Source of the DNA: Clostridia bacterium
GTDB taxonomy: Bacteria; Bacillota; Clostridia; Oscillospirales; Acutalibacteraceae
DNA length: 44,281 bases
NCBI GenBank assembly: GCA_017625835.1
Contig: JAGAKF010000007.1
Coordinates: 1-44,281 of the forward strand
Reading direction: 5' to 3'
Shown: one piece after another, positions 15,500 to 24,843 of the stretch
Layout of the letters: every line of letters starts with the position of its first letter
How positions within the stretch are numbered: position 1 is the stretch's first letter
Made by a program: the position numbers and the translations under genes
The notes under the pieces: generated by a model
The model's input: the letters and a program-made list of their open reading frames with translations, nothing else
Databases searched by the model: none
Told to the model about the DNA's origin: nothing

Positions 15500-18400
15500 T
15501 TATTCTTCTTTGCGGGTTCCGCAGTGTTCACAAATATACGACTCAACCGGTGAGCCCGAATCCTGTACCCATGAATGTTGTGCGGGTATTATGTCAGGTG
15601 GCATATCAACATATCCGCAGATATCACACTGAAGACTTACGGTATATCCGTCCTCAGTACAGGTAGGCTCTTTACCCGGTATTTCCATAAGGTTATGGCC
15701 TGTTCTTTCGATAATTTCCTGTTCAACGAGTATAGTGTTACATACGCTGCAATGGACGCCTTCAGTCAGACCGTCTGTTTCACAGCCGGGCTCCACAGCC
15801 TCGTCAATAACCTCGGTATGTCCCAAAGGTTCAATAAGCATTGCCTGCACAAGCTCCTCAAAGCATATATCACAATATACTCTGTCGGACATTCCCGGTT
15901 CCTCACAAGTAGCGGGATATCCTTCCTCTACGATTTCGTTGTGTCCTGTTGCAGGCAGCTCTTCTCTTTCCTGAATCACTTCATCACAGTTACCGCAAGT
16001 TATGTGTTCTGTATAGCCTGCTTCTGTACAGGTAGGTGCGAGACCTTCTTCAACAACCTCCTCGTGGCCTAGCGGAGGAATTGTTTCTGATTCGATAAGT
16101 ACCTCATTGCATATACCGCAGAAGTAAGAATCTGTATATCCCTCTTCGGTACAGGTTGCGGGCTGTCCCTCAGCAAGAACCGGTTCGCCGTGTCCTGTTG
16201 AAGGTATTGCTTGCGTTTCTTCAAGTATTATTCCGCAGGTTGCACACATAAGTCCCGCTGTATGTCCGTCCTCGGTACAGGTTGCATCCTTTCCGACGAT
16301 TTCAATTTCACTGTGTCCCATTGCGGGAATAACGGTGCTTTCTGCAAGCACTTCGTTACACACCGCACAGTATCGTCCTGCCGTGTGTCCGTCTTCGGTA
16401 CAGGTTGCAGGCTGTTCAATAACGTCAACCTCACTGTGTCCTTCAGGCGGAAGAGTTTCACGCTCTTTGATTACCTCATCACAATTTCCGCAGGTTATGC
16501 GCTCTGTATAGCCTGCTTCGGTACAGGTGGGAGCAAGACCTTCCTTAACAACCTCCTCGTGACCGAGTGCAGGAATTTCTTCCGCAGGTGTATCAACAAA
16601 GCCGCACTGTTCGCATTTGAGGCTTACGGTATAGCCTGCCTGAGTACAGGTCGGTTCAACTCCCTGAACCTCGATAAGAGAATGCTCAAGCATATCTGTT
16701 ACTTCTTGTTCAACAAGAACTTCATTGCATTCCGCACAATGCGAACCTTCGGTAAGTCCTGTTGATTCACAGGTCGCTTCAACCGCTTCGTCAATAACCT
16801 CTGTATGTCCCTTCTCAGGAATCGGTTGAGACTCGGAAATAGTTTGTCCGCAGTATTTACATTCAACACTTTCGGTGTAGCCGCCTTCGGTACAGGTTGC
16901 AGCCTTACCTTCGACAATTACTTCTTTGTGGGGCGCTACAGGTGTTTCTGTCTGTTCAACAATTACCTTATCGCATACCGAACAGTGTGAGCCTTCCGTC
17001 AAGCCTGTTGCCTCACAGGTTGCTTCAACAGCCTCGTCAATAACTTCGGTGTGACCGAGAGGCTCAAGCTTTGTGCGATCTTTTATGGTTTCGTTACATA
17101 CCGAGCAATAGATAAAATCTGAATATCCTGCTTCTTCACAGGTAGGCTCAATGCCCGATTCGGTTACTTCCTCGTGTCCCTTTGCAGGAATAATTTCCTG
17201 CTCGGCTATTGTAGTTCCGCAAACCTCGCAGTGGCTACCTTCAGTAAGTCCACTTGCCGTACAGGTCGGTTCAAAAGCGGAATCAGTTATTACTGTATGG
17301 TCTTTCTTGGGAACGGTCTGCTGTTCTACTATAACCTCACCGCAATCAGAGCAGTGACTTCCCTGAGTCTTGCCTTCAGACTCACAAGTGGCTTCAACAG
17401 CTTCGTCGATAAACTCTGTATGGCCTGTCGGCTGTATTTCCGTGCTTTCTTTCAGAACGGTATTACATTCGGAGCAGATTTCAGATTCGGTATAACCCGC
17501 CTCTTCGCAAGTAGCATCCTTGCCCTTTACCGTTATTTCTTTATGTCCTGTTGCAGGGATTGTTTCGCTCTCCGCAAGGACTTCGTTACATACTGCACAG
17601 TAGCTTCCTGCTGTATGTCCGTCTTCCGTACAAGTTGCAGGCTGTGCAATTATTGTTATTTCGTTATGTCCCGTTGCGGGAATAACTTCACTCTCCGCAA
17701 GGACTTCATTACATACCGCACAATAGCTGCCTGCTGTGTGGCCGTTTTCTGTACATGTTGCAGGCTGTGCGATTGTTATTATTTCGTTATGTCCTGTTGC
17801 AGGAATAACTTCACTCTCTGCAAGGACTTCGTTACATACTGCACAGTAACTTCCTGCCGTGTGGCCGTCTTCCGTACAAGTTGCAGGCTGTGCAATTGTT
17901 GTTACTTCGTTATGTCCTGTTGCAGGAATAACTTCACTCTCTGCAAGGACTTCGTTACATACTGCACAGTAACTTCCTGCTGTGTGTCCGTTCTCCGAAC
18001 ACGTTGCAGGCTGTGCGATTGTTGTTACTTCGCTGTGTCCCGTTGCGGGGATAACCTTACTCTCTTCAATAACGGTGTTACATTCGGAGCAGTAGCTGCC
18101 CGCTGTTTTACCGTTTTGCGTACAGGTAGACTCAACTGCCGTTACGGTAACGACCGAATGCTTATTCGTAGCGGGAACTGTCTGTTGCTTTTCGATAACC
18201 GCTCCGCACTCTGAACAATGACTGCCTTCAGTCAATCCCGACTTACTGCAGGTTGCCTGAACTGCGGGGTCTGTTACGGGATTGTGTCCTGACGGCAATG
18301 TGCCGTTCCGTATAATTTCGTGGCAGACCGTGCACTCGGTATGGCGTCTGCCCTGTGATGTGCAGGTACTGCTTACATCTACAATCCAGCCCGATTCGCG

Positions 18401-19024
18401 GTGTGTGCCGCGCTCGGTTTCTCTTGTTTCGAGAATTACACCGCACGATGTACAGTGCTTTTCGTCAAGACCGTTTGAAACACAGGTAGCGGTGACCTTA
18501 TGTATCCAGTCGCCTGAAATGTGTTCTTTTTTCTGAACAGCTCTCTTTTCAATAATCTCGTTACACTCTTTGCACAAAAGCTGTTCTTCACCGTCAGCCT
18601 CACAGGTAGGCTCAAGCACCGTTTCCCAATCACCTGCAATATGCTCGTGATCGACAGAAATAACAGGTGCATCACTCGGGGGAGGCTCATTCTCCTGCGG
18701 CTTTAACCAATCAAAATTGATATTGACTGACGGAACAGCCATAAGCACCGTTGCCACGGCGATTCCTATTGCAACCGCTTTTATTGTGCTTACGGTTCTG
18801 GTCAACAACGAAACAGGCTTATTGCGGATAACTGCCGCCTCTTCTTCGTCTGACATTTCGTCAGTCTTTCTTTTTCCAAGTCCGACATAACAGTCGCGGT
18901 TATATTCATCCGCGTGGAAGAAACGCTCATCATATTCTTCGATTTCATTCAGAGATGAAAATTCATCACTTTTCAGATGATTGTCATATAAATCATCTCT
19001 TTGAAATTCATCATTATTTTTCAT
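15500..19024 (-). CDS. membrane-anchored protein of about 25 tandem Cys3His repeats
   Basis: This 1174-aa protein has an acidic N terminus (about 1-80), one membrane segment near residues 82-105 ([20 protein letters not shown]) and then an almost uninterrupted repeat array. I count 25 complete units plus a partial last one. Each is about 40-41 aa and follows PATC-x(10)-C-x2-C-x(12-14)-IPATGH, so each has three cysteines and one histidine suited to binding a metal such as zinc, though this is inferred. Units 5-9 are nearly identical, indicating recent duplication. There is no cleavable signal peptide, so a type II anchor with the repeats outside is likely. AAGGTGAG precedes the ATG. Similar repeats are common in gut clostridial surface proteins, but I know of no assigned function. 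Confidence 0.85.
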   Translation of the reverse strand: MKNNDEFQRDDLYDNHLKSDEFSSLNEIEEYDERFFHADEYNRDCYVGLGKRKTDEMSDEEEAAVIRNKPVSLLTRTVSTIKAVAIGIAVATVLMAVPSVNINFDWLKPQENEPPPSDAPVISVDHEHIAGDWETVLEPTCEADGEEQLLCKECNEIIEKRAVQKKEHISGDWIHKVTATCVSNGLDEKHCTSCGVILETRETERGTHRESGWIVDVSSTCTSQGRRHTECTVCHEIIRNGTLPSGHNPVTDPAVQATCSKSGLTEGSHCSECGAVIEKQQTVPATNKHSVVTVTAVESTCTQNGKTAGSYCSECNTVIEESKVIPATGHSEVTTIAQPATCSENGHTAGSYCAVCNEVLAESEVIPATGHNEVTTIAQPATCTEDGHTAGSYCAVCNEVLAESEVIPATGHNEIITIAQPATCTENGHTAGSYCAVCNEVLAESEVIPATGHNEITIIAQPATCTEDGHTAGSYCAVCNEVLAESETIPATGHKEITVKGKDATCEEAGYTESEICSECNTVLKESTEIQPTGHTEFIDEAVEATCESEGKTQGSHCSDCGEVIVEQQTVPKKDHTVITDSAFEPTCTASGLTEGSHCEVCGTTIAEQEIIPAKGHEEVTESGIEPTCEEAGYSDFIYCSVCNETIKDRTKLEPLGHTEVIDEAVEATCEATGLTEGSHCSVCDKVIVEQTETPVAPHKEVIVEGKAATCTEGGYTESVECKYCGQTISESQPIPEKGHTEVIDEAVEATCESTGLTEGSHCAECNEVLVEQEVTDMLEHSLIEVQGVEPTCTQAGYTVSLKCEQCGFVDTPAEEIPALGHEEVVKEGLAPTCTEAGYTERITCGNCDEVIKERETLPPEGHSEVDVIEQPATCTEDGHTAGRYCAVCNEVLAESTVIPAMGHSEIEIVGKDATCTEDGHTAGLMCATCGIILEETQAIPSTGHGEPVLAEGQPATCTEEGYTDSYFCGICNEVLIESETIPPLGHEEVVEEGLAPTCTEAGYTEHITCGNCDEVIQEREELPATGHNEIVEEGYPATCEEPGMSDRVYCDICFEELVQAMLIEPLGHTEVIDEAVEPGCETDGLTEGVHCSVCNTILVEQEIIERTGHNLMEIPGKEPTCTEDGYTVSLQCDICGYVDMPPDIIPAQHSWVQDSGSPVESYICEHCGTRKEE
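17556..18047. repeat. near-identical 123-bp tandem repeats
   Basis: About four consecutive 123-bp units coding repeat units 6-9 of the Cys3His protein are almost identical at the DNA level, whereas other units of the same gene have diverged. Unit limits are approximate. Confidence 0.8.
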
Positions 19025-19079
19025 TTTATCCGCTCACCTTCTTTCCAGAAAAAGTGCAAAGTTATACTTATACGATAGG

Positions 19080-19121
19080 ATTATATACCTAAAAAAGATA
19101 AAGCACATTGTACTTTAGTGC
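19080..19121 (-). promoter_or_regulatory. box promoter 1 (Cys3His repeat protein-MscS)
   Basis: The minus strand carries GCACTAAAGTACAATGTGC at 19103-19121, then exactly 17 nt, then TATAAT at 19080-19085. There is no TTGACA; the box occupies about -48 to -30. The start codon follows about 50 nt downstream. Confidence 0.85.
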
Positions 19122-19134
19122 AGATTTTGCAAAA

Positions 19135-19167
19135 AAAGACCGCAAAATCAAAAATTTTGCAGTCTTT
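19135..19167 (-). terminator. terminator of DUF6935-like gene
   Basis: A 14-bp stem with one mismatch (AAAGACCGCAAAAT / ATTTTGCAGTCTTT) and a T run on the minus strand, located just before box promoter 1. Confidence 0.8.
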
Positions 19168-19195
19168 AATGTTAAAACATCACTATATTGTTTTG

Positions 19196-19813
19196 TTATG
19201 CCCACGGGTCAGCGGCGGCAGGAGTTCTGATATCTGCAAGCAGGAACTGTTCCCAGAGGAACCACTGACCTGTTGACGGCTTTGTGCGAAGCTTCACCTG
19301 ACGGGCAGAATCAGCACCGCCCGACTTGATGTGTAAGGTAATATAGCCATCACTCAAATTGTCACGACTGTACGGATTCTCAAAGAATGTAAGCGTGTAC
19401 GGTTCACTCGGCTCATAGTTGTTTTCTGGAGTTGCACCGTCAAAATATGAGCGCGGAACATAGTCCTTATCTCTGAAGCGGTCAGCGATAAACTGCTTGT
19501 CATAGGTGCTCAGCCCCTTGGGACCGTGCAGGAAATTGAGCATCTCAAAGCAAGCCTCTTTGTCCACGGGATAAATACACAACGCTGCAATAGTGAGAGC
19601 CGCCGCCTTTTCGGGTGATTTAAGGTCAGCCTCGGGCATTGACTGAAGCTGTGCAAGGTTGACAGGTAACTGCTGTAAGGTTACCTTATATGTTTTATTG
19701 CCCATACCCGAAACCGCATTCTTGGCACCCTGAACAATATTCTGCCCTGCCTGATTGGTAGCAGAGCGAGCAGCCTGAGCTGCCTGTCTTTTTAAAGTAT
19801 CGAATAATGACAT
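19196..19813 (-). CDS. DUF6935-like protein
   Basis: This 205-aa soluble protein begins with an Ala/Gln-rich amphipathic stretch (MSLFDTLKRQAAQAARSATN). A compact domain follows with PVNLAQLQSMPEADLKSPEK, LNFLHGPKGLSTYDKQFIADRF, YVPRSYFDGATPENNYEPSEPY, and the C-terminal WFLWEQFLLADIR...DPWA. From memory this matches the uncharacterised family DUF6935, whose function is unknown. AGGAGG precedes the ATG at 19813 at good spacing. It is a single-gene unit with its own box promoter and terminator, so it is coregulated with the neighbouring envelope genes. Confidence 0.75.
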   Translation of the reverse strand: MSLFDTLKRQAAQAARSATNQAGQNIVQGAKNAVSGMGNKTYKVTLQQLPVNLAQLQSMPEADLKSPEKAAALTIAALCIYPVDKEACFEMLNFLHGPKGLSTYDKQFIADRFRDKDYVPRSYFDGATPENNYEPSEPYTLTFFENPYSRDNLSDGYITLHIKSGGADSARQVKLRTKPSTGQWFLWEQFLLADIRTPAAADPWA

Positions 19814-19843
19814 AGTTAAGCCTCCTTATATTTCTGCATTCTC

Positions 19844-19885
19844 ATTATACATTTTTAATAAAATAAATACATTGTACTTTAGTGC
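19844..19885 (-). promoter_or_regulatory. box promoter 2 (DUF6935-like gene)
   Basis: The minus strand has the box at 19867-19885, differing from consensus only in its last two bases (TAT for TGC at the 3' end), then 17 nt and TATAAT at 19844-19849. A 24-nt leader with AGGAGG follows. Confidence 0.82.
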
Positions 19886-19890
19886 AAAAA

Positions 19891-19921
19891 TTAACGCGAT
19901 GCCGTTATGACACCGCGTTAA
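19891..19921 (-). terminator. terminator of the sensor kinase operon
   Basis: A stem TTAACGCG / CGCGTTAA, extendable by wobble pairs, lies immediately after the response regulator stop and is followed by a T run that merges into the upstream flank of box 2. Confidence 0.75.
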
Positions 19922-19923
19922 TA

Positions 19924-20556
19924 CTATTCATTCTTATATTCGTTTATAACAAGTCCGCATTCTCTTGCGCGGACGGCAAGCTCCGTTCTGTTTCTGAAGC
20001 CTGTTTTTTCGCGCATAGTCTGAATGTGAGCCTTGACCGTTCTCAGCGACATATGAAGCTTATCTGCAATCACCGCATCGGACTCACCGCTGATAAGTTC
20101 TCGGAGCACCTCAAGCTCCTTCGGAGAAAACTCACTGCTTTTCGCACTGCCGAGCTGAAGCGTCGGAGTGGTATCGGGATAAACAGATTCACCGTTCATC
20201 GTTCTGTCCATAACCTCGATGACCTTCTCTGCCGTCGATTCCTTATACCAGAAGCTGTCAACACCTATGCTCCTTGCCCTGTCAATAAAGCTGCATTCGG
20301 GCTGGCTTGTCATTATTATGACCTTGATGTGAGGAAAGCTTTTTTTAATTTTTGCCGCCGCATCAAGTCCGTTTGCGTTCATAGCGGTGCAGACATCCAT
20401 AAGAATAAGGTCAATCGGATTTTTAAAGCAATACATTTCAGCCATTGAAGCATTGTCAATGGTATGAGTAACCGTATATCTGTCGCTTTCTTTTACAAAT
20501 ATTTCAAGAAGCTTGCTCGCCATAGGGTCATCTTCAACTATCATTACCTTTGTCAT
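19924..20556 (-). CDS. LuxR/NarL-type response regulator
   Basis: This 210-aa protein has a receiver domain and a LuxR-type DNA-binding domain. In the receiver, D9 and D10 form the acidic pocket, D54 in LILMDV is the phosphorylation site, T83 or S84 lies in IIMTSQ, and the conserved Lys is in WYKES. The output domain (about 145-205) contains FSPKELEVLRELISGESD and the recognition helix region MSLRTVKAHIQTM. It is the last gene of a three-gene operon with two sensors; its start overlaps the kinase stop by four bases. Its operon is the only one in the 14.5-35.7 kb block without the 19-bp box, making it the natural candidate to bind that box. Confidence 0.9.
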   Translation of the reverse strand: MTKVMIVEDDPMASKLLEIFVKESDRYTVTHTIDNASMAEMYCFKNPIDLILMDVCTAMNANGLDAAAKIKKSFPHIKVIIMTSQPECSFIDRARSIGVDSFWYKESTAEKVIEVMDRTMNGESVYPDTTPTLQLGSAKSSEFSPKELEVLRELISGESDAVIADKLHMSLRTVKAHIQTMREKTGFRNRTELAVRARECGLVINEYKNE

Positions 20557-21830
20557 ATCCTGTCACCGCTTTCTTTCATAAGCTTTATCGTCAGTCTGAA
20601 TTCTGGCAAGCCCGAAACATACATCTCGCCGCCTGCATTTTCTATTTTTTGGCGCAAGGAGCCGAGACCGCCGCCTTCGGTAATTTCCTGCGTTTCAGGT
20701 ATTTTACCGTTATTTGTGAAGCAGACCACATAGCTGTCGGGCAATTCTTCGATTTCGATAATCATTTTTTGTGCATCTGCGTGCTTTACTGCATTCGTCA
20801 GAGTTTCCGTTGCCGCCGCCATAATCAGGAAGCGCGTTTCCTTGACACGGGGCATTCTGCCCTTTATCTCAATTTGTACACCGACAGATTCCGCCGACTT
20901 CATAAGTGCTGTCAGGTGGTCTGAATCCGATGACGGCTCCGCCTCCATCCGCAGAACGGCAATATTTCGTTTCCACAATGCGGCAATATCCTCAAGAGAG
21001 CCTTCCTCCTGCAGAGCGTGGTGAGTTGCAATAAGCGAACGGCCGAATTCGTTATGAATACGCACCTTTGTTTCAAGCCTCTCTTTAGAACGGGTAACCT
21101 CGTCAACATTTTCACCGTGCTTGCGCAGTCTGCTGTTCATTTTTTCAAGCTCTGCGTTCTTTTGCTCAAGAGTCTGAGTCAGCAAGAGATATTCAGTGAT
21201 ATCCGTTGCGGTAATCTGCACAACGGAATCCAGATTTTCCCTCGCAAAGCACCACACGCTTCCGTTTCTGAAGCGTATTTCGGGTTTTTCACCCGAGGTA
21301 AGACGCTCGACATCGTCATCAAGCTGACCGACACTTACAAGCTGCCAGAAGCTTTCCGCATTCTGCACATCTGAGCCCGTGAGCAGGTAGCTTAGGGTGT
21401 TCATCTGATGATTGACAAGCTGTACCATACCGTTTTTTCTTGAAAAGCAAAGTCCTGTTGGAAGATTGTCAAAGCCCTCCTTAACGGACGACGGCAGAAT
21501 TGAATTTTTTCGTTCACGGTTAAAGCTTACAGCAATCCAGCACAAAAAGGCTGTATTAACCGCAAAAACAGGAATTATCGGCAGAATATACCCCGAAAAT
21601 CCGTAATCTTCAAAATGAAGCTCGTTGACATCCGCGTTCTGCATACTCGCAAAATAGCCGAGAGACACAGACATAAACACTGTCAGCATAAGGCAGATAA
21701 GCGTTTTATACCACTCTTTTTTTCTTGCAACAAGTGTTATAAGCAAACACAGGTTCAGTGTGGTAATCAACAGCATAAACAGGAGTATTACCGAACGCAC
21801 ATAGATATTAAGGCTTAAAAAATCAATCAT
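20553..21830 (-). CDS. sensor histidine kinase (3TM-PAS, HisKA_3-like)
   Basis: This 425-aa membrane kinase has three hydrophobic segments in the first 110 residues, a PAS-like region (about 125-220), a coiled coil, the phospho-acceptor segment RIHNEFGRSL, and an ATP-binding domain with N-box TLTNAVKHADAQ and G-box GGGLGSLRQKIENAGGEM. It should phosphorylate the neighbouring response regulator. I chose the ATG at 21830 because GGGAGG lies just upstream and the overlap with the preceding gene then shrinks to 8 bp; the frame is open to an ATG at 21863. The signal sensed is unknown. Confidence 0.85.
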   Translation of the reverse strand: MIDFLSLNIYVRSVILLFMLLITTLNLCLLITLVARKKEWYKTLICLMLTVFMSVSLGYFASMQNADVNELHFEDYGFSGYILPIIPVFAVNTAFLCWIAVSFNRERKNSILPSSVKEGFDNLPTGLCFSRKNGMVQLVNHQMNTLSYLLTGSDVQNAESFWQLVSVGQLDDDVERLTSGEKPEIRFRNGSVWCFARENLDSVVQITATDITEYLLLTQTLEQKNAELEKMNSRLRKHGENVDEVTRSKERLETKVRIHNEFGRSLIATHHALQEEGSLEDIAALWKRNIAVLRMEAEPSSDSDHLTALMKSAESVGVQIEIKGRMPRVKETRFLIMAAATETLTNAVKHADAQKMIIEIEELPDSYVVCFTNNGKIPETQEITEGGGLGSLRQKIENAGGEMYVSGLPEFRLTIKLMKESGDRI

Positions 21831-23484
21831 TTGTGCCACCTCCCTTTGAGAGAATGACATCAAACACTATATCATTGTCCTGAATATCGTAGGTTATTTC
21901 GTTGTATTCAACGGCAAATTCAGGAATAGCATCTTCATTTATCTCGTTTTCGCAACCGATTTGTATGCGAAGCCTTACATCTCCGTTTTTACAGTGAAGG
22001 TGCACGAGAACGGCACTGATATTTTCAATAAACGCCTCAACGATATTTTCAAACAAGTCATAGGCAAGAACTGCAAATTCAACACTGAGCATATCGTCGC
22101 ACACGCTGTCAAGCGATATCAGAACATTGTTGAGCTCAATATTTTTAAGCGATTCGCGGAAGCAGTATTCAAGCTCCTTCGACTGAATCGACGGGTTTTC
22201 CTCGTTAAGCAAAAGCAGGTTACTTCTGCGCTTGATATAAGCACTCAGAACACATATCTGAAGAAGAGTTTCTCTTGTTTTTTCGGGATTTTCTTCGGCA
22301 AGCTGTAAGAGCTGTTCCGCCTTTTCAAGCTGTGAATAAACCTCGCTTGCGATACGGTCATACAGTCTGTTCTTTTCATCAAGGCGAACCTTGTTTTCTT
22401 TAAGCTCAAGCTCCGCTTTAAGAAGAACATTGTTTTCATTAAGATACTCCTGAGTTTCTGTCAGCTGAGCCATAAGCTGTTTTAAACGTGTCAGGTCATT
22501 CTGCCAGAGGATACGTCCTCCCGGAATTTCTTTACTGTTGAGGACAGTATTATCCTTATCAACAGGCTTTTGCTCGGCACGGCGCATTATATCCTCGGGA
22601 AAATCGTCCGCACAGGACGAAAGATAGCACACCTGATAATCCTTATCAACAATCTGAGCCGCAACCGTTGAAATTTCAAAAAGCTCGTGGTAGCCCGTAT
22701 TGGAACGGATAAGCCCGCTTTGTATTGCGCTTTCGAGCAGCACCGTAATCAACAGACAGTCGATTGCAACAAGGTCAACGCTGTTCATAATCCTTCTGTA
22801 AAAAATCCAGAAAACAACCGCAACTGTCATAATTACAATCGGCATTTTTTTGACAGAGCGTCTGCCCGGTGTACGGTTTTTGAGAAGAAGCATAATTACA
22901 AAATAAAAACCGAGAATGACAAACCAGGCACATACAATATAAAAGCCGAAATTATATCCGTAATCAAAGTTATAGTTTTTAATTCCGTTTGGAAAAACGA
23001 ATACAAGCTCGTGCAAATCATTTGTGAATATCAACACAAGCAACAACACCAAAGGGATATAAAGACGCTTCATTTTCTTTGGCAGAACATAATTTTCGGG
23101 TTTATCCACGCACTGAATTATAAAAACACCAAGAAGCGGAATTACAAGCATCGGAATATAGAAGGCATACCATATATATCTTCCGAGAGGGTCGGTATAA
23201 TGCAGAAAATCCCACTTGATAAATCTGACATTCAGCCACAGAAGCATCAGAGCTCCGACCCAAAGCAGATATTGCCGTATCTGCTTATTGAGTATTCTGT
23301 TATGTATTGATACGCACCAGACTATAAGCAGTCCCGAACGTATAACCTGTGAAACCAAGCCAAAGGACATTCTCACCCACGCTGATTGAGAAGTAAAATA
23401 CACTTCAAAAAGCAGGAAGCTTATAAACACAAGCACGCCTGCGGCAGTAAGATATAAGGTTGAGCGTTGCTGAACTCTCTGCAC
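21823..23484 (-). CDS. 7TM sensor with degenerate histidine kinase core
   Basis: This 553-aa protein has about seven to eight N-terminal membrane segments resembling the histidine kinase 7TM sensor region, then a PAS-like domain (about 270-345) and a long coiled coil. The region matching the kinase dimerisation helix reads KNRLYDRIASEVYSQLEK, with Tyr where the phospho-acceptor His would be expected. The C-terminal domain has a weak N-box-like segment (DLFENIVEAFIEN) and no clear glycine-rich box. It therefore looks like a catalytically weak or inactive sensor acting with the downstream kinase. It starts with GTG behind GGGAGGTG and heads the three-gene operon. Confidence 0.75.
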   Translation of the reverse strand: MQRVQQRSTLYLTAAGVLVFISFLLFEVYFTSQSAWVRMSFGLVSQVIRSGLLIVWCVSIHNRILNKQIRQYLLWVGALMLLWLNVRFIKWDFLHYTDPLGRYIWYAFYIPMLVIPLLGVFIIQCVDKPENYVLPKKMKRLYIPLVLLLVLIFTNDLHELVFVFPNGIKNYNFDYGYNFGFYIVCAWFVILGFYFVIMLLLKNRTPGRRSVKKMPIVIMTVAVVFWIFYRRIMNSVDLVAIDCLLITVLLESAIQSGLIRSNTGYHELFEISTVAAQIVDKDYQVCYLSSCADDFPEDIMRRAEQKPVDKDNTVLNSKEIPGGRILWQNDLTRLKQLMAQLTETQEYLNENNVLLKAELELKENKVRLDEKNRLYDRIASEVYSQLEKAEQLLQLAEENPEKTRETLLQICVLSAYIKRRSNLLLLNEENPSIQSKELEYCFRESLKNIELNNVLISLDSVCDDMLSVEFAVLAYDLFENIVEAFIENISAVLVHLHCKNGDVRLRIQIGCENEINEDAIPEFAVEYNEITYDIQDNDIVFDVILSKGGGTND

Positions 23485-23521
23485 GGTTTCACCTCCCGTT
23501 TAATATACCTGTAATAATCAT

Positions 23522-23550
23522 ACTATATCATAGATTTTCACTTTTTTCTA
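23522..23550 (-). promoter_or_regulatory. probable promoter of sensor kinase operon
   Basis: TAGAAA, a 17-nt spacer and TATAGT on the minus strand. It matches only moderately and has no 19-bp box. Confidence 0.4.
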
Positions 23551-23561
23551 CCTTCATATAT

Positions 23562-23591
23562 AAAAAGCTGACCGTTGCCGATCAGCTTTTT
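23562..23591 (-). terminator. terminator of the nine-gene zinc-ribbon/SPFH operon
   Basis: A perfect AAAAAGCTGA / TCAGCTTTTT stem with an inner loop, immediately after the TPM-domain gene. Confidence 0.85.
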
Positions 23592-23596
23592 TACAT

Positions 23597-24829
23597 TTAG
23601 AAGTTTCCGCCTGTTCCGCTGTGGGTTCTGCCTGAAGAGCTTGTGTGAGTCGAGCTGCGTGAGCCGCTGTCGCTATCATCACTGCTGTCCTTTTCCTTTG
23701 CAACCTGTTGTGTGTTTGAGTACAAAAATGAATCATACTGTGCATCCGGTTTGAGAACAAGGCTTCCGGGGCGTGCATAGTGCTGTGCATCGCGCTTGTA
23801 TACGGAATAGTTCTTGGATGTCATCTTTATTGTAACAAGCATACCTCCCACTGCACCGAAAAGAAGAAGAACAAATAACCACATCGGACTTACATTAGGA
23901 CGCATTATGTACTCCGCCTTATCAAGGTAGGCAGTGAAAGCACCGTTATAATCCTCGGCAACAAGAAGATCCTTCATTGCTGAATAAATTTCTTTTCTGT
24001 ATGTATCAACAAAATTCATCTCGCCCTTGCCGTGAGTTGTGATGTAGAGAGCACGCTCGCCGTCAGCACCGGGCTTGAAAAGAACGAGAATACCGTCGTC
24101 ATTCTTGCCGTAGCCGTAGCCGTTGTAATCATAGAAATCGTCGCCGTATTCCTCGTAGGTCTTGCCCTCTAAATCATTAACCGTAACGATTGCGATTTCC
24201 ATTTTATGCTCAGCTGTGAACGCCTCACATCTTGCAAGAAGAGCCTTTTCCTCCTCGTCAGAAAGAAGCTCTGCTCTGTCAACAACAAGAGGAAGTGTTC
24301 TTTCTACACGCTGGAATTCAGTTGTCGGCTCTGTTGCTTCAGTAGGCTTTTCCTCACCCTTTGTCGGCTGAGTCAAAGGTGCAGATTTAAGAACATTTTC
24401 CGACATTGTAAGAACAGCCTTGACACCGCCGAAATATGACTCGTTCTCGTCATAAAGTGTCATCATGTTATCCACAACGGCATCAGTGAAGATTTTTTCA
24501 GCCTGACCTGCACAGTACCACGAATAAACCTTTTCGGAAATATTGTGAGCAATTACAATTCCGTCCGGAGAATCTGTAAGAGCATCGTAGGAGGTCTCGC
24601 AGAATTCAGTAACAGACATTCCGTCAGTTTCGGAAATGATGCAGAAAACAACGGCTACACCGTAGGTGTTTTCAATCATCTGTGCCTGAGAGCTGAGCTC
24701 ACTGATTTCTGACTGTGTGAAAATATTTTCTGTATCAACGATGTAATCCTCTGTATAAGCAGCTGCAGAAACCATCATTGAAAGACAAAGTAACACTGCG
24801 AAGAATAAAGCAATTATCTTTTTAGTCAT
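23597..24829 (-). CDS. TPM-domain membrane protein (YdjH-like)
   Basis: This 410-aa exported protein has a signal peptide (about 1-25), two TPM domains (about 26-150 and 185-305), one membrane segment near 317-340 and a Ser/Gly-rich cytoplasmic tail ending GTGGNF. TPM domains occur in envelope proteins, and this layout recalls YdjH of B. subtilis, which works with the zinc-ribbon protein YdjG to hold the SPFH protein YdjI and PspA at the membrane. The second TPM domain has the typical LSDEEEKALLARCEAF and YGYGKNDDGILVLF. It is the last gene of the nine-gene operon, 14 bp after the YdjG-like gene. Confidence 0.85.
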   Translation of the reverse strand: MTKKIIALFFAVLLCLSMMVSAAAYTEDYIVDTENIFTQSEISELSSQAQMIENTYGVAVVFCIISETDGMSVTEFCETSYDALTDSPDGIVIAHNISEKVYSWYCAGQAEKIFTDAVVDNMMTLYDENESYFGGVKAVLTMSENVLKSAPLTQPTKGEEKPTEATEPTTEFQRVERTLPLVVDRAELLSDEEEKALLARCEAFTAEHKMEIAIVTVNDLEGKTYEEYGDDFYDYNGYGYGKNDDGILVLFKPGADGERALYITTHGKGEMNFVDTYRKEIYSAMKDLLVAEDYNGAFTAYLDKAEYIMRPNVSPMWLFVLLLFGAVGGMLVTIKMTSKNYSVYKRDAQHYARPGSLVLKPDAQYDSFLYSNTQQVAKEKDSSDDSDSGSRSSTHTSSSGRTHSGTGGNF

Positions 24830-24843
24830 TTTTCTGCACCTCC

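Noticed and set aside
17174-18214. Long plus-strand open frame (346 codons) opposite the repeat protein
   Set aside because: It is an antisense by-product of the repetitive minus-strand gene: Cys/Phe-rich with no start signal, and it mirrors the repeat period.
15500-19024. Regular repeats that might suggest a CRISPR array
   Set aside because: The period is about 123 bp with no unique spacers between short repeats, and the repeats are in frame within one large coding gene. The same applies to 37.8-41.0 kb.
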